Below are positions 49,972 to 58,457 of a stretch of DNA of 64,000 nucleotides, in pieces. The position numbers and the translations under genes are program-made. Source of the DNA: Hymenobacter sp. BT559 (GTDB taxonomy: Bacteria; Bacteroidota; Bacteroidia; Cytophagales; Hymenobacteraceae); contig NZ_JAGETY010000018.1 in assembly GCF_017571525.1 (NCBI RefSeq), forward strand, positions 1 to 64,000. The letters are read 5' to 3'. Below the pieces are notes generated by a model. The model was not told the DNA's origin. It made no database searches and was given only the letters and a program-made list of their open reading frames with translations. Within the stretch, counting starts at the first letter, position 1. Every line of letters begins with the position of its first letter.

Positions 49972-52143
49972 ATGAAGCTCCCGCGTCTTTCAAAAAGCTT
50001 AGCCAACAGTAAGTGGCGCATCGTTGGGGCGCTGCTGCTGAGCCTGCTGGCCCAGGTGGCGATGGCGGCCCCGCCTGCTCCCAGTGCCTATTTGTTTGTG
50101 TATTTCACCGGCAACGCCAAGGCCGAAGAAGCTATCCGCTTTGCGCTGAGCCCCGATGGCTACCACTTCACGGCCCTGAACGGTGACCGGCCGGTTATCA
50201 GCTCGGCGGCTATCAGCCGGACGGGCGGCGTGCGCGACCCGCACATTTTGCGCGGCGCCGATGGCAAGACGTTTTACATGACCGCTACCGATATGGTATC
50301 GGCCCAGGGCTGGAGCTCCAACCGCGGGCTGGTGCTGCTCAAGTCGACCGACCTGGTACACTGGACCTCCAAGGCCATTCACTTCCCGGAGCGCTACGCC
50401 AAGCAGGACGACCTAAAGCGGGTGTGGGCGCCGCAGACCATCTACGACCCGGTAGCGAAGAAATATATGGTGTATTTCTCGCTGCAATACGGCTCGGAGC
50501 CCGATAAAATCTACTACGCCTACGCCAACAAGGACTTTACCGACCTCGAAGGCGAGCCCAAGCAGCTGTTTTTTTCGCCCACCAATGGCTCGTGCATCGA
50601 TGGCGACATCGTGGCCAAGGACGGTAAGTACTACCTGTTTTTCAAGACGGAAGGCAATGGCAACGGCATCAAGGTGGCCGTGTCGGACAAGCTGACCAGC
50701 GGCTACGTGCTGCGCGACAAGTACGTGCAGCAAACTGCTAGCCCGGTGGAAGGCGCCGGCACGTTTAAGCTCAACAACTCGCCCGATTACATCCTGATGT
50801 ACGACATGTACACCTCGGGCCGCTACCAGTTTACGCGCACCCGCGACCTGGAGCACTTCACGGTAGTCGACCAGGACGTGCAAATGAATTTTCACCCGCG
50901 TCACGGCACGGTGCTGCCCATCACGGCGGCCGAGGGCGCCCGGCTGGCCGCCCGCTGGCTAGCCCCCGCCGCCGTGCTGCCCACCGCCAACAACCCCGCC
51001 CTGCGGCCCAACAATACGGTAGTCGACACGGTGGCCCACACGGCTACGTTTCTGGCCGTGCCAGGCACCCGGCTAGCCTCCTTCGACCCCGGCTTGGCAG
51101 CGTTGCCCGGCGTGTGCGTATCGCCCGTCGGCCCCCAAGACTTCAGTAAGGGGCCCGTGCGCTACACCGTGGCCGTGGGCAGCCGCACGCAGACGTTTGC
51201 CGTGGCCGTGCACGACTACCACAACCCCGCCCTGACCGGCTATTATGCCGACCCCGACATCCTGTACGTGCCGCAGGCCAAGCGCTTTTACCTCTACCCA
51301 ACCAGCGACGGCTTCAATGGCTGGTCGGGCACGTATTTCAAGGCCTTTTCCTCGCCCGACCTCGTGCACTGGCGCGACGAGGGTGTGATTCTGGACCTGC
51401 CCAAGCAAGTGAGCTGGGAAAAGACGCGCGCCTGGGCGCCTACCATGCTAGCCCAAACCGCCCCCGGCGGGGCCACTCGCTACGCCTTCTACTTCTGCGC
51501 GGGCGCCAAAATCGGCGTGGCGCTAGGCAACTCGCCCACCGGGCCGTTTACCGATTCGGGCCAGCCCCTGCTCAATAAATTACCTGAGGGTGTGAAGGGC
51601 GGACAGCAGATTGACCCGGCGGCCTTCCACGACCCGCAGAGCGGCAAAAACTACCTCTACTGGGGCAATGGCTACATGGCCGGCGCCGAGCTGGCCGACG
51701 ACCTTACTAGCCTCAAGCCTGGCTCCACGCGGGTGCTCACGCCCGACGCTACGTTTCGTGAGGGCGCCTACGTGTTCTTCCGTAAGGGCACCTACTACTT
51801 CTTGTGGAGCGAAGACGACACCGGCAGCCCCAACTACCGGGTGCGCTACGGCACGGCCACCTCGCCGCTAGGCCCCATCACGATACCAAGCAATAACTTG
51901 GTAATCAGCAAAGAGCCGGCAGCCGGTATCTACGGCACGGGCCACAACTCGGTCATTCAGGTGCCGGGGCGCGACGAGTGGTACATCGTCTATCACCGCT
52001 TCACCTACCCGCAGGGCATCACGATGAAAGGCCCCGGCTTTCACCGCGAGGTGTGCCTCGACCGGCTTGAGTTCAACGCCGACGGCAGTATCCGGCTGGT
52101 GGTACCTACGCAGGCCGGCATTGCGCCGGTGCAGCTGCCCTAG
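49972..52143 (+). CDS. Two-domain GH43-family glycoside hydrolase
   Basis: The 723-aa exported protein carries two five-bladed propellers. Domain one (about 40-300) has TGGVRDPHILRGADG, DGYHF, SCIDGDIVAKDGKYYLFF and VEGAGTFKLN. Domain two (about 410-715) has TGYYADPDILYVP, WAPTMLAQ, GQQIDPAAFHDPQSGKNYLY and FREGAYVFFRKGTYYF, then GTGHNSVIQVPGRDEWYIVY. Each has candidate Asp, Asp and Glu residues in order, so both may be active. A beta-rich linker (about 320-405) joins them. The likely substrate is an arabinan or arabinoxylan side chain. It ends six bases from the convergent BrkB gene. Confidence 0.9.
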   Translation: MKLPRLSKSLANSKWRIVGALLLSLLAQVAMAAPPAPSAYLFVYFTGNAKAEEAIRFALSPDGYHFTALNGDRPVISSAAISRTGGVRDPHILRGADGKTFYMTATDMVSAQGWSSNRGLVLLKSTDLVHWTSKAIHFPERYAKQDDLKRVWAPQTIYDPVAKKYMVYFSLQYGSEPDKIYYAYANKDFTDLEGEPKQLFFSPTNGSCIDGDIVAKDGKYYLFFKTEGNGNGIKVAVSDKLTSGYVLRDKYVQQTASPVEGAGTFKLNNSPDYILMYDMYTSGRYQFTRTRDLEHFTVVDQDVQMNFHPRHGTVLPITAAEGARLAARWLAPAAVLPTANNPALRPNNTVVDTVAHTATFLAVPGTRLASFDPGLAALPGVCVSPVGPQDFSKGPVRYTVAVGSRTQTFAVAVHDYHNPALTGYYADPDILYVPQAKRFYLYPTSDGFNGWSGTYFKAFSSPDLVHWRDEGVILDLPKQVSWEKTRAWAPTMLAQTAPGGATRYAFYFCAGAKIGVALGNSPTGPFTDSGQPLLNKLPEGVKGGQQIDPAAFHDPQSGKNYLYWGNGYMAGAELADDLTSLKPGSTRVLTPDATFREGAYVFFRKGTYYFLWSEDDTGSPNYRVRYGTATSPLGPITIPSNNLVISKEPAAGIYGTGHNSVIQVPGRDEWYIVYHRFTYPQGITMKGPGFHREVCLDRLEFNADGSIRLVVPTQAGIAPVQLP

Positions 52144-52149
52144 CCCGGC

Positions 52150-53121
52150 CTAGTGCGGAGGGTGCGTCCTGGCCTCGTCGTTTACATCCACCAGGCGGTA
52201 GCGCACGGCCGTTTTCTTGGGCCGGATGTCGAGTCCCACGTGGTGGGCGTAGGCCCAGGTAAAGGCCGCGCCGAAGTAGAATATCATGGCCGAGTAGAAC
52301 ACAAACAGCAGCACCAGTACCGAGCTGGCGGCCGGGCCGTAGATGGGGCCCAGGTCGCGCCCCACCAGCAGCTGGCCCAGCACGCGCTCGCCCAGCTCAA
52401 TGAGCACGGCCGTGAGCAGCGCCCCGCGCCGCACCGCCCGCCAGGGCACTTTGGCCGCGCTCAGGGTGCGAAACACAAAGCCGCACCACGCTGCTAGAAT
52501 GAGCAGGCTCACCAAAAAATTGAGCACCCAAATGACGTAAAAGGCAAACGTGACGTCGAAATCCGACACGAAATCGGCAAAGAGCGCCAGGGCCGCATCG
52601 GCCGAAAAAGCCAGTACCGACAGCCCGGCCGTGGCCAGCAGCACGCCCGCCGAGCGCACTCGCTCGCGCAGCGCCACCGACACCTGGCTGGTTTGGCGGC
52701 GGGGCCGTACGTGCCACAATTGATTGAGCGAGTGCTGAATAACAGTAAATAGGGTAGTGGCAATAAATACCAGGAACCCGAACCCTAGCCAGGTAAGGAG
52801 CCGGTTGCGGCCGGCGTGGGCCACGTTGTGCACCGTCTGGGCCACCAAGCCGGTGGCGGTGCTGCCGATAACCTCGCCGAGCTTGGTGAGCAGCATCATG
52901 CGGGCGCCCCGGGCCGAGTATAGCGAGCCCAGCAGCTGCACCAGGATGATGAGAATGGGCGGCAGCGCAAACGAGGTAAAGAACGCCGTGGCCGCCCCTA
53001 GCCGCAGTGGGTCGTTGGCGCCGAGCTCGCGGGCGGCGCGGCGCGCCAGCAGCCACAGCTCGACCCACCACGGGAGGCGACGCGGCGCGGGCAACGGAAC
53101 AGAAGATGAAACCTTAGCCAT
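52150..53121 (-). CDS. YihY/BrkB family inner-membrane protein
   Basis: The 323-aa protein has about six membrane segments and the family hallmarks RLGAATAFFTSFALPPILIIL near the N-terminus, WLGFGFLVFIATTLFTVIQHSLNQLWHV, and YGPAASSVLVLLFVFYSAMIFYFGAAF. The family was once called ribonuclease BN by mistake; its function is unknown. It is divergent from the DUF2062 gene. Confidence 0.92.
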   Translation of the reverse strand: MAKVSSSVPLPAPRRLPWWVELWLLARRAARELGANDPLRLGAATAFFTSFALPPILIILVQLLGSLYSARGARMMLLTKLGEVIGSTATGLVAQTVHNVAHAGRNRLLTWLGFGFLVFIATTLFTVIQHSLNQLWHVRPRRQTSQVSVALRERVRSAGVLLATAGLSVLAFSADAALALFADFVSDFDVTFAFYVIWVLNFLVSLLILAAWCGFVFRTLSAAKVPWRAVRRGALLTAVLIELGERVLGQLLVGRDLGPIYGPAASSVLVLLFVFYSAMIFYFGAAFTWAYAHHVGLDIRPKKTAVRYRLVDVNDEARTHPPH

Positions 53122-53254
53122 GAGAAACTTAACGCCGGGGCGACAACATTTTGCGCCCAGCGGGGTACAAAGGGCGGCCGCCTGGTAGCCCGGCCCACTG
53201 CCCGCCCGGCAGCCGGGCGCGCTACTAACACGAACTCCCCGCGGCTAGTTACGC

Positions 53255-53806
53255 ATGACTATCACTTCCATCTCCGCTACTGGGGTGCGGGCTCTGCCCG
53301 AGCCCCCGCCCCGCACCTGGATTCAGCGCCGGCTGGTCGACCCATTTCTAAGCTTGCTCAAGGCCGGCCTGGCGCCGGGCCGCCTGGCCCTCACGGCCGG
53401 TCTGGGCGTGGCCTTCGGGCTAGCCCCCACCTTTGGCATCACCACGCTAGTGAGCACGGCCGTGGCTTTGCGCCTCAAGCTCAACGTGGCGGCCATGCAG
53501 CTCGTGTGCCACGTGCTGAGCCCGTTGCAGCTCATTCTGCTGCTGCCTTTTCTGCGCTGGGGCGCCACCCTGCTCGGTCAGGGCCGCGAAGTGGCGCACC
53601 TGAGCATGGCCCAAATCAAGCACATGGTGAAAAGCGATGGCTGGGGCCACGTGCTGCACCTGCTGTGGCGGGCCGAGCTGGGTGCCCTTATGATTTGGGC
53701 CGTGGCCTCGGTGCCAGTGGTGCTAGGCCTCTATGTGGGCCTGCGGCCGTTGTTTCGCAAATTCATTAAGCGCCAGGAGGAAGAGGAAGTTGTCGTGGTA
53801 ACTTAA
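53255..53806 (+). CDS. DUF2062 membrane protein
   Basis: The 183-aa protein has the family pattern: a basic amphipathic N-terminus (RTWIQRRLVDPFLSLLKAGL), then PGRLALTAGLGVAFGLAPTFGI and NVAAMQLVCHVLSPLQLILLLPF. A last helix, ALMIWAVASVPVVLGLYVGL, follows. The C-terminus is charged (KRQEEEEVVVV). Related domains are sometimes fused to glycosyltransferases; here it stands alone. Function is unknown. Confidence 0.88.
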   Translation: MTITSISATGVRALPEPPPRTWIQRRLVDPFLSLLKAGLAPGRLALTAGLGVAFGLAPTFGITTLVSTAVALRLKLNVAAMQLVCHVLSPLQLILLLPFLRWGATLLGQGREVAHLSMAQIKHMVKSDGWGHVLHLLWRAELGALMIWAVASVPVVLGLYVGLRPLFRKFIKRQEEEEVVVVT

Positions 53807-53847
53807 ACACGCCGGTTGCACAGAAAAGCAGCTCGCTGCCTACAAAC

Positions 53848-53886
53848 AAAAGCCCGCCCTGCTTAGCTAAGCAGGGCGGGCTTTTT
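53848..53886. terminator. Perfect bidirectional terminator
   Basis: AAAAGCCCGCCCTGCTTAG and its exact complement meet with no real loop beyond AGCT, with A and T runs at the ends. It lies between the convergent DUF2062 and SseB-like genes. Confidence 0.9.
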
Positions 53887-53913
53887 GGTAGCTATTGCTA
53901 GCCGTGGGTGTAG

Positions 53914-54885
53914 CTACGCCGTGTAAACCGGGGTCACCTCGGGCTGCTGGAAGTAGGGGTTCACGCCCTGGTCCGAAGTCAGGTCGAGCAACATCAAATC
54001 AACGTGCTGGAACGTGCCGGTGCGGCCTTCCAGCGCGGGGCCGAGCTGCTGCATAAACTCGGGGTCGTGGCTTACGGTGTCGAAGCCCAGCAGCAGGCGC
54101 GGCGGCTGGCTGTCGTCGCCCACCAGCTGCATCTGCGCCACGTAGATGGCCTTGATATCAGCGTTGTCGGCCCCAAACTGGGCTAGCGACTCGGCCAGGC
54201 CCTCGGGCAGCTCGGGGGCGCTCAGGGTCACCTGGGCATCGGCGGGCATGCCGCCGCCCTGGGTGAGCTGGCCCGTGAGCAGGGCCGTGATTTCGGCGGC
54301 GGGCAGCAGCTTGCCGGCCGGCGAGAAGGGGTTCAGCACGCAGTCCTGGCCCTGGGTCATGGCAAAAAACGCCTGGCCCGGAATGGGCGTCCAGGCGATG
54401 GTGCTGGCATCCATGCCGCCATCGCTGAGGCGCGCCTCGGAGGTGAAGATGGGCAGGCGGCCGTCTTGCAGCACTTGCAGCTGAATCTGCTGGCCTTCGG
54501 TGAGCTCTACCTGGCCGGTGCCGACGGTTTCGTCGGGGGCCAGCACCATCAGGATATTCTCCTGCAGCAGCGCCTGGTAGAAGGCCGGGCGGGCATTCTC
54601 ATCAATGGGGGCTAGCAGCAGCAAGTGCTCAAGCACGTTTTGGGGCTCAAACGGAAACTCGGGAGCCGGCGGGGGGGCTAGCGGGCCCTGGCCCTGCGGC
54701 ATGGGGGGCATAGGCGGAATTTGGGGCGTCGGCTCGGCCGGGGCTACGTACTTGGAGCCCTGGTAGCGGGGGCCGCTTTTAGGCGCCGCAGCGGCCGCGT
54801 CGTCGGCCGCGGGGGCGTTGGGCGCCGGGGTGGGAGGGGTGGCCGGGGCCGATTCAGGTTTTTTTAGAAAGTCGAAGAGACCCAT
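53914..54885 (-). CDS. SseB-like protein
   Basis: The 323-aa protein opens with a Pro/Ala-rich disordered region (about 1-85, LKKPESAPATPPTPAP). It then has an SseB N-terminal-like domain (about 90-205: FYQALLQENILMVLAP, RLPIFTSEARLSDGG, FFAMTQGQDCVLNPFS) and an SseB C-terminal-like domain (about 225-315: LSAPELPEGLAESLAQFG, IYVAQMQLVGDDSQPPRLLLGF). SseB was linked to serine tolerance in E. coli, but the biochemical role is unknown. It is cytoplasmic. Confidence 0.82.
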   Translation of the reverse strand: MGLFDFLKKPESAPATPPTPAPNAPAADDAAAAAPKSGPRYQGSKYVAPAEPTPQIPPMPPMPQGQGPLAPPPAPEFPFEPQNVLEHLLLLAPIDENARPAFYQALLQENILMVLAPDETVGTGQVELTEGQQIQLQVLQDGRLPIFTSEARLSDGGMDASTIAWTPIPGQAFFAMTQGQDCVLNPFSPAGKLLPAAEITALLTGQLTQGGGMPADAQVTLSAPELPEGLAESLAQFGADNADIKAIYVAQMQLVGDDSQPPRLLLGFDTVSHDPEFMQQLGPALEGRTGTFQHVDLMLLDLTSDQGVNPYFQQPEVTPVYTA

Positions 54886-54911
54886 CGCAAGGGAAAAATT
54901 AGCGTGATAAG

Positions 54912-54919
54912 CAAAGGTA
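54912..54919 (-). promoter_or_regulatory. -7 element TACCTTTG upstream of the SseB-like gene
   Basis: On the minus strand TACCTTTGC fits TAnnTTTG and lies 26 bases before the start at 54885. Confidence 0.45.
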
Positions 54920-54927
54920 AAGGTAGG

Positions 54928-55371
54928 CTAGCGCACGGCACAGGCCCGTAGTTCGGCTTCGGTGCCGGCTATGGTGCGCAGGCCGCCTGGGCCGGGGTGG
55001 TTGCCCCAGTGCCCTTCAATAAAGTTAAGCAGATTGGTGACCTGCGCCGGCGAGAGCTGGTGGTGCGTGGTCGTGTCTTGCACGCCTAGCATGAGCTGGT
55101 TGTAGCTCACGCCATTTACCACGATGGGCCCATTCAGGCCATAGCGCACAATGCAGGCGAGCTGGCCAGGGTGCTGGGCCAGGTAATCGGAGCCGGCCAG
55201 CGGCGGTATCAGCTGCCCGATGCCCTGGCCCTGCTCGCCGTGGCAGCCCGAGCAGTGCTGCACATACAACCGCTCGCCCTGATGCTGCTTGTTGGTAAAG
55301 CAACTCGGTAAGGTCAGCAAAGTGGGTAGCAGCAGCGCCGCCAGGCAGCGGCCAAGGGAAGAAGCAGTCAT
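54928..55371 (-). CDS. c-type cytochrome lipoprotein
   Basis: The 147-aa protein has a lipoprotein signal (LAALLLPTLLTLPSCF, Cys24) and one heme-binding CSGCH motif (Cys40, Cys43, His44). The sixth ligand is probably the Met in NQLMLGVQ, about 50 residues on. GQGIGQLIPPLAGSDYL and a C-terminal helix (LSPAQVTNLLNFIEGHWGN) complete a class I cytochrome. The Met at 55371 fits the signal. It should act as an electron carrier anchored on the periplasmic side. Confidence 0.9.
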   Translation of the reverse strand: MTASSLGRCLAALLLPTLLTLPSCFTNKQHQGERLYVQHCSGCHGEQGQGIGQLIPPLAGSDYLAQHPGQLACIVRYGLNGPIVVNGVSYNQLMLGVQDTTTHHQLSPAQVTNLLNFIEGHWGNHPGPGGLRTIAGTEAELRACAVR

Positions 55372-55475
55372 GAAAAGCAAAATAAAGTCGGGGCCGAGGT
55401 TTGAGCCGCTCAGGGCGTGAGGTGGCAAGCCGGGCCGGCCGTACTTTGTCCACTCACGCTAGCCCCCACTACCTT

Positions 55476-55874
55476 ATGAGCGGCGAAACCAACCTGCCCA
55501 CCTTGCTGCGGCAAATGACTCCCGTGCTGCAGGAGGGGACCTATGTTTTTTGCACCGTTGCGGCCGATTATCAGCTACCCCTGGCCGAGGTGCTGGGCAC
55601 CTTCCGCGAAGCCGAAGGCCTCACGCTCATTCTTCCGCAGGCTACGGCCGACAGGCTAGGCCTGCCCTACGACTACGAGGCGGCCTGGCTCACGCTGCAG
55701 GTGCACTCGTCGCTGGCCGCCGTAGGGCTCACGGCGGCTTTTGCACAGGCGTTGGCCGGGGCTGGCCTCAGCTGCAACGTAGTAGCTGGCTACTACCACG
55801 ACCACCTTTTTGTGGCGCGCCCCGATGCCGAGCGCGCCCTGCAGGTGCTGCGGCAGCTTGCGGCCAGTGCCTGA
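55476..55874 (+). CDS. ACT-like domain protein (DUF2241 type)
   Basis: The 132-aa protein matches the DUF2241/ACT pattern: LLRQMTPVLQEGTYVFCTV, FREAEGLTLILPQATAD, LTLQVHSSLAAVGLTAAFAQAL and SCNVVAGYYHDHLFVAR. These look like two tandem ACT folds, which bind small regulatory ligands such as amino acids. The start at 55476 is chosen over 55401 because the extra N-terminus is low-complexity. It converges with the SCO gene, 12 bases apart. Confidence 0.85.
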   Translation: MSGETNLPTLLRQMTPVLQEGTYVFCTVAADYQLPLAEVLGTFREAEGLTLILPQATADRLGLPYDYEAAWLTLQVHSSLAAVGLTAAFAQALAGAGLSCNVVAGYYHDHLFVARPDAERALQVLRQLAASA

Positions 55875-55886
55875 GCGCGAAGGGGC

Positions 55887-56573
55887 CTAGCGGGCGGCCG
55901 TGACCGGCTGGCTGTGCCGGGCCTGCACCTCGGCCAGCAGCACGGGCAGCTGCCGGATAAGTGTGTTGACGGCCACGGGGTTAAGGCCGTCGTAGGCGCC
56001 GCGCACGTAGCCCTGGTCGTCTACGAGGGCTAGCGCGCCGCTATGGGCAATGCCCCCGGGAGCCTTCAGGTCGGTTTCGGCGGCGGCCTGGTAGTTGTTG
56101 GCCAGCTTATAGGCGGCGGGGCGGTCGGGGGTGCGCAAAAAGCGCCAGGTGCTGCCCGGGGCATTTACTCCTAGCCGACGGGCGTAGTCGGCCAGTACTG
56201 CCTGCGTATCGTGCTCGGGGTCAATAGTAAACGACACAAATACCACGTTCGGATTATTGGCAAACTGCTTGTACACGCGCAGCAGCTCGCTCTGCATTCT
56301 GGGGCAGATGCCGGGGCAGGTAGCGAAGAAAAAATCGGTCACGTAGACCTTGCCTGCCAGGCTTTTAGTAGACACCTGCTTGCCCTCCTGGTCGGGCAGG
56401 CTGAAGGCGGGCACCGGCTTTTTGCCTTGGGCACCCAGGTAGGGCAGCGTAGCCGAAGTGGAGTCTTCGGCGGTATCCATGTGCACATCGGCAATGCCGG
56501 TATCGTCGGTGGCCGGGGTGACGCAGCCAGCCAGGGCCAGCAGGCCCGCTAGGGGCAGATATTTCAAAAACAT
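55887..56573 (-). CDS. SCO1/SenC family copper chaperone
   Basis: The 228-aa lipoprotein (LAGLLALAGC, Cys17) has a thioredoxin fold with the copper motif FFATCPGICPRMQ (Cys86, Cys90) and the third ligand His177 in GGIAHSGALALVD. SFTIDPEHDTQAVLADYA is typical. It should deliver copper to the CuA site of cytochrome c oxidase. It follows the small lipoprotein gene on the same strand with a 98-base gap. Confidence 0.93.
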   Translation of the reverse strand: MFLKYLPLAGLLALAGCVTPATDDTGIADVHMDTAEDSTSATLPYLGAQGKKPVPAFSLPDQEGKQVSTKSLAGKVYVTDFFFATCPGICPRMQSELLRVYKQFANNPNVVFVSFTIDPEHDTQAVLADYARRLGVNAPGSTWRFLRTPDRPAAYKLANNYQAAAETDLKAPGGIAHSGALALVDDQGYVRGAYDGLNPVAVNTLIRQLPVLLAEVQARHSQPVTAAR

Positions 56574-56671
56574 AAGACGCTAAACAAGGCAACAATGAAC
56601 TGGCAGCCGGCCCTACAACTAAACCGCGTCGGGCGTCCCGACGTTCGCCTGGGGCGGGCTTGCCGGGTGGG

Positions 56672-57157
56672 TTATTTGGGCTGAGCAGCGGTGGGGGCGG
56701 GGGCCGCAGCCTTGGGCGCCGTGGCACGGCCTAGCGTAGCCTGCGCCGAGTCGAGGGTGGTGCGCAGCTGCTGCTCGATGGCCGTGAGCTGCTTCTGCTG
56801 GTCTTGCAGGTAAGCCAGGCGCTGGGCGGCCGGCGCGGCGCTGTCGGGGGCCTGGTACTGGTGCATCCAGGTCATCATGGCGCGGTCGGCGGTCTGCATC
56901 TTGGCCTGAATGGGCGCGCTGGCGGGCACTTTAGCGGCCGTAAGCTGGGCCTTGAGGGCAAAAAGGCGCTCGGTTTGCTGCATAGCCAGTTCGTGGTGGG
57001 CCAGCAGGCTGTCTTCGAGGGCGTGGGCCTGCGCGGCGGGCGAGGCGGCTTCGGGGGTGGCAGAGGCGGTGGTATTCCGGGAGCCGCAGCCCGGCAGCAC
57101 GCCCAGACTCAACAAGCCAAACGCCGCACCCAGCGGCAAAAGCAGCAGTTTTTTCAT
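56672..57157 (-). CDS. Small helical lipoprotein of unknown function
   Basis: The 161-aa product starts at 57157 with a lipoprotein signal, MKKLLLLPLGAAFGLLSLGV then LPGC. The mature part is Ala/Gln-rich and helical, with coiled-coil potential (LEDSLLAHHELAMQQTERLF and LQDQQKQLTAIEQQLRTTL), and ends in an Ala/Pro tail. DRAMMTWMHQYQAPD in the middle looks conserved in style. I recognise no family. Its place upstream of SCO suggests an envelope role near respiration. Confidence 0.65.
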   Translation of the reverse strand: MKKLLLLPLGAAFGLLSLGVLPGCGSRNTTASATPEAASPAAQAHALEDSLLAHHELAMQQTERLFALKAQLTAAKVPASAPIQAKMQTADRAMMTWMHQYQAPDSAAPAAQRLAYLQDQQKQLTAIEQQLRTTLDSAQATLGRATAPKAAAPAPTAAQPK

Positions 57158-57204
57158 CCGGCAAAGGTCGGCAGCAATGCGCAATGAATGGTGAGCCGAT
57201 GACA

Positions 57205-57260
57205 GTGAACAGTGAACAATGGAGTACTTGCTTGTTCATTGCTCACTATTCACTGTTCAC
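57205..57260. repeat. GTGAACAGTGAA-type hairpin
   Basis: GTGAACAGTGAACAAT at the left is complementary, with an inserted repeat unit, to the region ending at 57260 (ATTCACTGTTCAC). The sequence is built of repeated GTGAAC or GTTCAC units. It lies between divergent genes. Confidence 0.6.
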
Positions 57261-57268
57261 CGATTCTA

Positions 57269-58267
57269 ATGCAAACCCGCCAACTCGGCCGCTCCGGCCT
57301 CACTGTTTCGGCCCTCGGCCTCGGCTGCATGGGCATGTCTGACTTCTACGGCCAGCGCGACGACGCCGAAAGCCTGCGCACCCTGGCCCGTGCCCTGGAG
57401 CTGGGCGTCAGCTTCTTCGACACCGCCGACATGTACGGCCCCTACACCAACGAGGAGCTGCTCGGCAGCTTTTTCAGCGAAGACAAAACCCGCCGCCACA
57501 AAGTGGTGCTCGCCACCAAATTCGGCATCGTGCGCGACCCCAACGACCCCTCCAAGCGCGGTATCAGCGGCCGGCCCGAATACGTACGGCAGTCGGCCGA
57601 AGGCAGCCTCAAGCGCCTGGGCACCGACCACATTGACCTCTACTATCAGCACCGCGTAGACCCCAGCGTGCCCATTGAGGAAACCGTGGGCGCCATGAGT
57701 CGCCTCGTGGAAGAAGGCAAAGTGCGCTTTCTGGGCCTCAGCGAGGCCGGCGCCGAAACCCTGCGGAAGGCCCACGCCACGCACCCCATCTCGGCTCTGC
57801 AAACCGAATACAGCCTCTGGAGCCGCGACGTGGAGGTAGAAATTCTGCCCACGCTGCGCGAGCTGGGCATTGGGCTGGTGCCGTACTCGCCGCTGGGCCG
57901 GGGCTTCCTGACCGGCGAAATTCAGAAATTTGAAGACTTCGCGCCCGACGACTACCGCCGTCACTCGCCTCGCTTTCAGGGCGAAAACTTCGCCAAAAAC
58001 CTTAAGCTGGTGAGCCACCTGCGCGAGCTGGCCGCCAGCAAAGGTGTAACGGCCAGCCAGCTAGCCCTCGCCTGGGTGCTGGCCCAGGGCGATGACCTGG
58101 CGCCCATTCCGGGCACCAAGCGCGTGAAGTACCTCGAAGAAAACGTGGGCGCCCTCAACGTAACCTTAACCGCCGACGAGCTGCGCCACCTCAATGAGCT
58201 GCTGCCGCTAGGGGCCGCCGCGGGCCAGCGCTACCCCGAGGCCATGATGGCTGCCGTGGGCCGGTAA
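57269..58267 (+). CDS. Aldo/keto reductase
   Basis: The 332-aa NADPH-dependent reductase has a TIM-barrel fold starting LGRSGLTVSALGLGCMGMSD. Catalytic residues by position are the Asp and Tyr of FFDTADMYGPYTNE, the Lys of VVLATKFG and the His of DLYYQHRVDPSVP. The NADP-binding end is LAPIPGTKRVKYLEENVGA. The GLGCMGMSDFYG start resembles the AKR13-like or YajO-like group. Substrate is unknown. The Met at 57269 is the conserved start. Confidence 0.93.
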   Translation: MQTRQLGRSGLTVSALGLGCMGMSDFYGQRDDAESLRTLARALELGVSFFDTADMYGPYTNEELLGSFFSEDKTRRHKVVLATKFGIVRDPNDPSKRGISGRPEYVRQSAEGSLKRLGTDHIDLYYQHRVDPSVPIEETVGAMSRLVEEGKVRFLGLSEAGAETLRKAHATHPISALQTEYSLWSRDVEVEILPTLRELGIGLVPYSPLGRGFLTGEIQKFEDFAPDDYRRHSPRFQGENFAKNLKLVSHLRELAASKGVTASQLALAWVLAQGDDLAPIPGTKRVKYLEENVGALNVTLTADELRHLNELLPLGAAAGQRYPEAMMAAVGR

Positions 58268-58286
58268 ATCGGGCGATAGGTATAAA

Positions 58287-58406
58287 GACCGTCCTGCTCA
58301 TCTGGCGTCTGCTTATCGAAGCAGCTCTACCGCGCCGCTAGGGCCACTTTCCTAACGATGCAAGCGAGCTGCTTCGCCAGGCAGACGCCAGATGAGCAGC
58401 ACGGTC
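58287..58406. repeat. Long hairpin repeat, diverged copy 4 of the CCCTAGCGGCGC-loop family
   Basis: Outer arms beginning GACCGT and ending ACGGTC enclose CTGCTCATCTGGCGTCTGC and its complement, then CGAAGCAGCTC. Read on the minus strand the inner region is CCCTAGCGGCGCGGTAGAG followed by CTGCTTCGA. That matches the core of the other three copies apart from one base, but the outer arm is different. Confidence 0.8.
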
Positions 58407-58457
58407 TATTTTAATTTTTATTGGCTAGGTGCAGTTTTTGTATTGCCAACCAATAAG

